Of a stretch of DNA of 64,000 nt, positions 61,301-64,000 are shown piece by piece. The notes below the pieces were generated by a model. That model was not told where the DNA came from. It did not search any database and saw nothing but the letters and a program-made list of their open reading frames with translations. The stretch is from the NCBI RefSeq assembly GCF_037392515.1, contig NC_090287.1, positions 13,443,001-13,507,000 of the forward strand, written 5' to 3'. Position numbers and translations under genes: made by a program. The stretch is from Haliotis asinina (lineage: Eukaryota > Mollusca > Gastropoda > Lepetellida > Haliotidae). Position 1 is the stretch's first letter; the number at the start of each line of letters is the position of its first letter.

Positions 61301-62029
61301 CCAGACAAAAAATAACTGAAAGTTCATCTACGTAACCACGGTAATTGAGAACCAAAGTAACAGTGGGACGACGCCTCCGCGCCAAATCACAGCCCTTTGA
61401 CTCCAAGGAATGGTCACCCGTCTGTGAATGATTCCTGGAAGTGAGGCACCGGTGTCACGCGTCACATCAAACAAACATCTTCCGTTGTTAACGGCGCCAT
61501 CGAACGTGTGAGAAGCTCTACAATGGAAGGTCCGGTACGGGGACAGAGATAATTAAACACTATCAATCTCAAAGTCAATTGAATTTTTAACCACTGGCCC
61601 GTCCCCTGGCCATTGTCAGCCTGGAGATTATCCAAGAATTGAATTATGGAGGGCTTCAGAAAGAGACATCTGCTTTAATTTGTGAGAGTATCGCGTGATA
61701 GACTTGTTTGCAATGTCTTTGTTGATAGTCCGTTGTTGGTGAAGCCATCACCATAATTTTTGGATGATGGTATACATTATGTGTATTAGGAAAATATAAA
61801 AAATGCAAACTTGATTCGATTTTTAATAAATCCTTACGTTATAGAATGCATGTATGTTGTTTCTTATATGACACGCCATTGTTTATTGAGTGTTTACTTT
61901 TCCTTCCTGTTAAAATATGTATTTGTATTTTCCTTCGCGTTGTGGTTTGATGAACTGACAAATAGGTTGGAGCTAATATCACTGCAAAACAAAAGACAGA
62001 AAACACCAAAAATAATGGAATTAGCATCA

Positions 62030-62060
62030 AAACAACAACAATAACAACAACAACAACACG
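62030..62060. repeat. (AAC)n microsatellite
   Basis: aacaacaacaataacaacaa over about 30 bp. Confidence 0.9.
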
Positions 62061-63102
62061 ACCAAAACAAAACCAGATTCTTTATATCCGTCAAATTGTG
62101 GTAAGCGTGTTATGTATGAAAGTACAGATCAATAAACAACATTTTAAATGACTCCTAGCCAGAATTTTAAACGCAGGATATCCTTATTCTTGTGTTTTCT
62201 CTAAACTCATGAACTATCGCTAGTGACTGAATGGAATGTGTAAATACCACTAGGATCCACGAAGGCACCAAAGGCACTACATATCCCCATAGCCTCTAGT
62301 ATGGTGATTTGTCTTCACTTGCTGGCGATCTATAGCCAATTATTTCATATAGTCTTGTTGATTCATACTGTTTTCTTTTAACTGCTATTAACTAGTTTTT
62401 CTAATTGTTTCTGGGATATTTTAGCCACATACTGTCCATCGATGACATGCTTCATATTCATACAGAATTGATTAATAATGGTCAAAAAGTTATTTGACTG
62501 AAATGCTGTCCTTCGACGTAATTGTACAGTTGTAACTCAGACACTTGGATATACAGAATCGACTTGACTGGTCCACAAGAACATGTTTTTTTCGTTCAAA
62601 ACTAAAAGGGTTTCAAAACAAGAAAAGAATTAAACACAACTTATAACCTGCGCAGTTATTGCACCACACAGCATGAGCTTTGGAGACGGTATTCTTTAAT
62701 GCTCTAACTTTGTCTCAGAACACATGTTCTGTAACTGCCCAAGACGTTTGTCGCCAGAAGGGCTTACATAACTTCAAAGCTTCAAAGGGTTGAATTTTTT
62801 ATGGAATGAAAATGATAATCGTTTCTTTAACATGCTCAGTAAAAGTGTTGTAGTGTGTAAAAACGCAGACAACAAAGACGACACTTCGATGTGTTTCGGG
62901 ATGGGATGATGTTCCAACATGCACGCATTATTGCGGTCAGAGCATTCGTCTCTGGCCCAGTCGAACAAGGTGATGAAATAAGCATAGTTCTCTCCCTTTC
63001 GGGAACAAGGATCAAATGATCAATGGTGTTAATCCATTCTTCTTGGTATGAGTGATGGACAAAGTTGCAGCCACATCGCGATAAGAACAGGTTAGTACAT
63101 AA

Positions 63103-63155
63103 GTATATATATATATGTGTGTGTGTGTGCGCGCGCGCGTGTGTGTATGTGCATG
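63103..63155. repeat. TA / TG / GC compound microsatellite
   Basis: tatatatatat, gtgtgtgtgtg and gcgcgcgcgcg tracts run together. The GC and TG parts alternate purine and pyrimidine. Confidence 0.9.
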
Positions 63156-63194
63156 CGTGTTAAAAATGCATTTCCTACGACAATAGGACTATTA

Positions 63195-63310
63195 CTGAGT
63201 GAGGCAGTGCGTGAGTGAATGCATGCAAATTTCCGCCGCTTTAAAGACGAACCTGTATCCTTGGAGTGACAAGCGAACGCTTTCACCACAAGGCTATCCC
63301 ACCACTCATG
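63195..63310 (-). mobile_element. SINE family B, diverged
   Basis: Recognisable from gtgagtgaatgcatgcaaat, ttggagtgacaagcgaacgc and caccacaaggctatcccacc. Confidence 0.45.
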
Positions 63311-63836
63311 AATAATCGTTGTAACATGGCATTTTTGCATCTCCACGAGGCACCCCGCCTCCGAAAAAGAATCCAAAAATGCGCAATTGCAGATATAACA
63401 CAGCATGCCCCCAGTACAAGCATCGTTCAAATTTTAAAATTCAAGAAATTTGCAACATCCTGTGAGTCCCACTGGATAAGTGTAAGTTGGGTGAGCACAT
63501 TTCCTAGAGGATAGAAAAAGATCGATAGTAATCCAAACAACCTTGACGATTTACAGAAACAAAAGTAGGACTGGATGCTTTATGGAATCATCCCTTTCTG
63601 TTGTAACCCTGAAATAAGTGTCATGTTTGTTCAAATCATCACGAAAAGAAACTATGTCTAAAACAGTCAATTTACACTATGGCAAAGTCCAGACCGATGA
63701 TGTTTTGTAGGAATGCTCTCGTTATGAACAAACGTCATTTTAAGTTTAGAGGATTCTGTTTTAAGTGATGTGTTTTTTGTTGCGAAAGATGTTTATTTGC
63801 GTTGTGAACAGTGACAGTCATGAGATGCCGACTTAC

Positions 63837-63916
63837 GTGAACAGGAAAAGAAGGACATTGGCAAACACAAGTGAAACAAGTACAACGACAAGACAATGCA
63901 TCATTATGTTCCGCAT
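63837..63916 (-). CDS. Possible first coding exon with signal peptide (partial gene)
   Basis: ATG at 63916 opens MRNIMMHCLVVVLVSLVFAN followed by VLLFLFT, then donor acgtaagt (gtaagt at 63831-63836). A short basic start followed by a long hydrophobic core looks like a signal peptide or anchor ending at a consensus donor. A TATA-like tatttata (minus strand) lies about 60 nt upstream, at 63977-63984. No later exon was identified in the window, so function is unknown. Confidence 0.35.
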
Positions 63917-63976
63917 CACCCACTGTTCTTGGTGGGTGAGATTGTACAGTATGTTAAAAATAATTCTGGGGGATCG

Positions 63977-63984
63977 TATAAATA
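63977..63984 (-). promoter_or_regulatory. TATA-like element upstream of the 63.9-kb exon
   Basis: tatttata on the minus strand (tataaata on the plus strand), about 60 nt before the candidate ATG at 63916. The spacing suits a TATA box with a short 5' leader, but AT-rich DNA throws up such motifs often. Confidence 0.2.
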
Positions 63985-64000
63985 GTTATGTAATTAACTC

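Larger units (their letters stand above)
57113..63102. other. Long stretch without recognised genes
   Basis: Apart from one diverged SINE and an AAC microsatellite nothing was identified. Frames such as 59225-59588 and 61811-62044 show no domain or splice support. Confidence 0.45.

Noticed and set aside
1..64000. CRISPR arrays, operons, phage or plasmid modules
   Set aside because: Tandem repeats here are head-to-tail minisatellites without unique spacers, and the spliced genes and SINEs mark the DNA as animal nuclear.

Overview
The window is invertebrate nuclear DNA, AT-rich, repeat-laden and gene-poor. Its repeats are two abundant short interspersed element (SINE) families plus many gagt, TG and CA microsatellites. 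From memory of molluscan genomes the SINEs look like those that crowd gastropod genomes, most likely abalone (Haliotis). That attribution is recognition, not computed. There are no operons, no bacterial gene layout, no CRISPR array and no rRNA or intact tRNA gene.

Two spliced genes can be supported. (1) On the minus strand, 41448 down to 33569, is a complete nine-exon organic anion transporting polypeptide (SLCO/OATP) gene. All eight introns are GT-AG, the phases chain without a break, and the product is 674 residues. It carries the family signature DPRWIGAWWLGF and an extracellular Kazal-like loop. (2) On the plus strand, about 15138 to 24428, is a three-exon model for an unrecognised single-pass membrane protein. 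It has a cysteine-rich ectodomain with many N-glycosylation sites, a transmembrane helix, a short cytoplasmic tail in two further exons, and a C-terminus (TQL) fitting a class I PDZ ligand. A third, partial candidate is a signal-peptide-like first exon on the minus strand at the right edge (63837-63916), whose remaining exons were not found.

Layout: 1-1.7 kb is a 57-bp minisatellite decaying into a TG tract. 5.3-5.9 kb is a dead Tc1-like transposase. 11.75-13.12 kb is a DNA transposon remnant with perfect 25-bp terminal inverted repeats and a broken THAP domain. 13.3-14.2 kb is a 34-bp minisatellite with a 136-bp higher-order repeat. 15.1-24.4 kb is the orphan membrane gene. 24.4-33.5 kb is non-coding with SINEs. 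33.6-41.4 kb is the transporter, with SINEs in most of its larger introns. 41.5-63.8 kb is mostly non-coding, with SINEs, miniature inverted-repeat elements (MITEs), tandem repeats and a 490-bp purine-only tract at 56.6-57.1 kb.

The two genes show no evident functional link. Both encode plasma-membrane proteins but lie on opposite strands about 9 kb apart. Many long open frames here are artefacts of simple repeats (TG, GA) or run antisense to real exons, and were left out.
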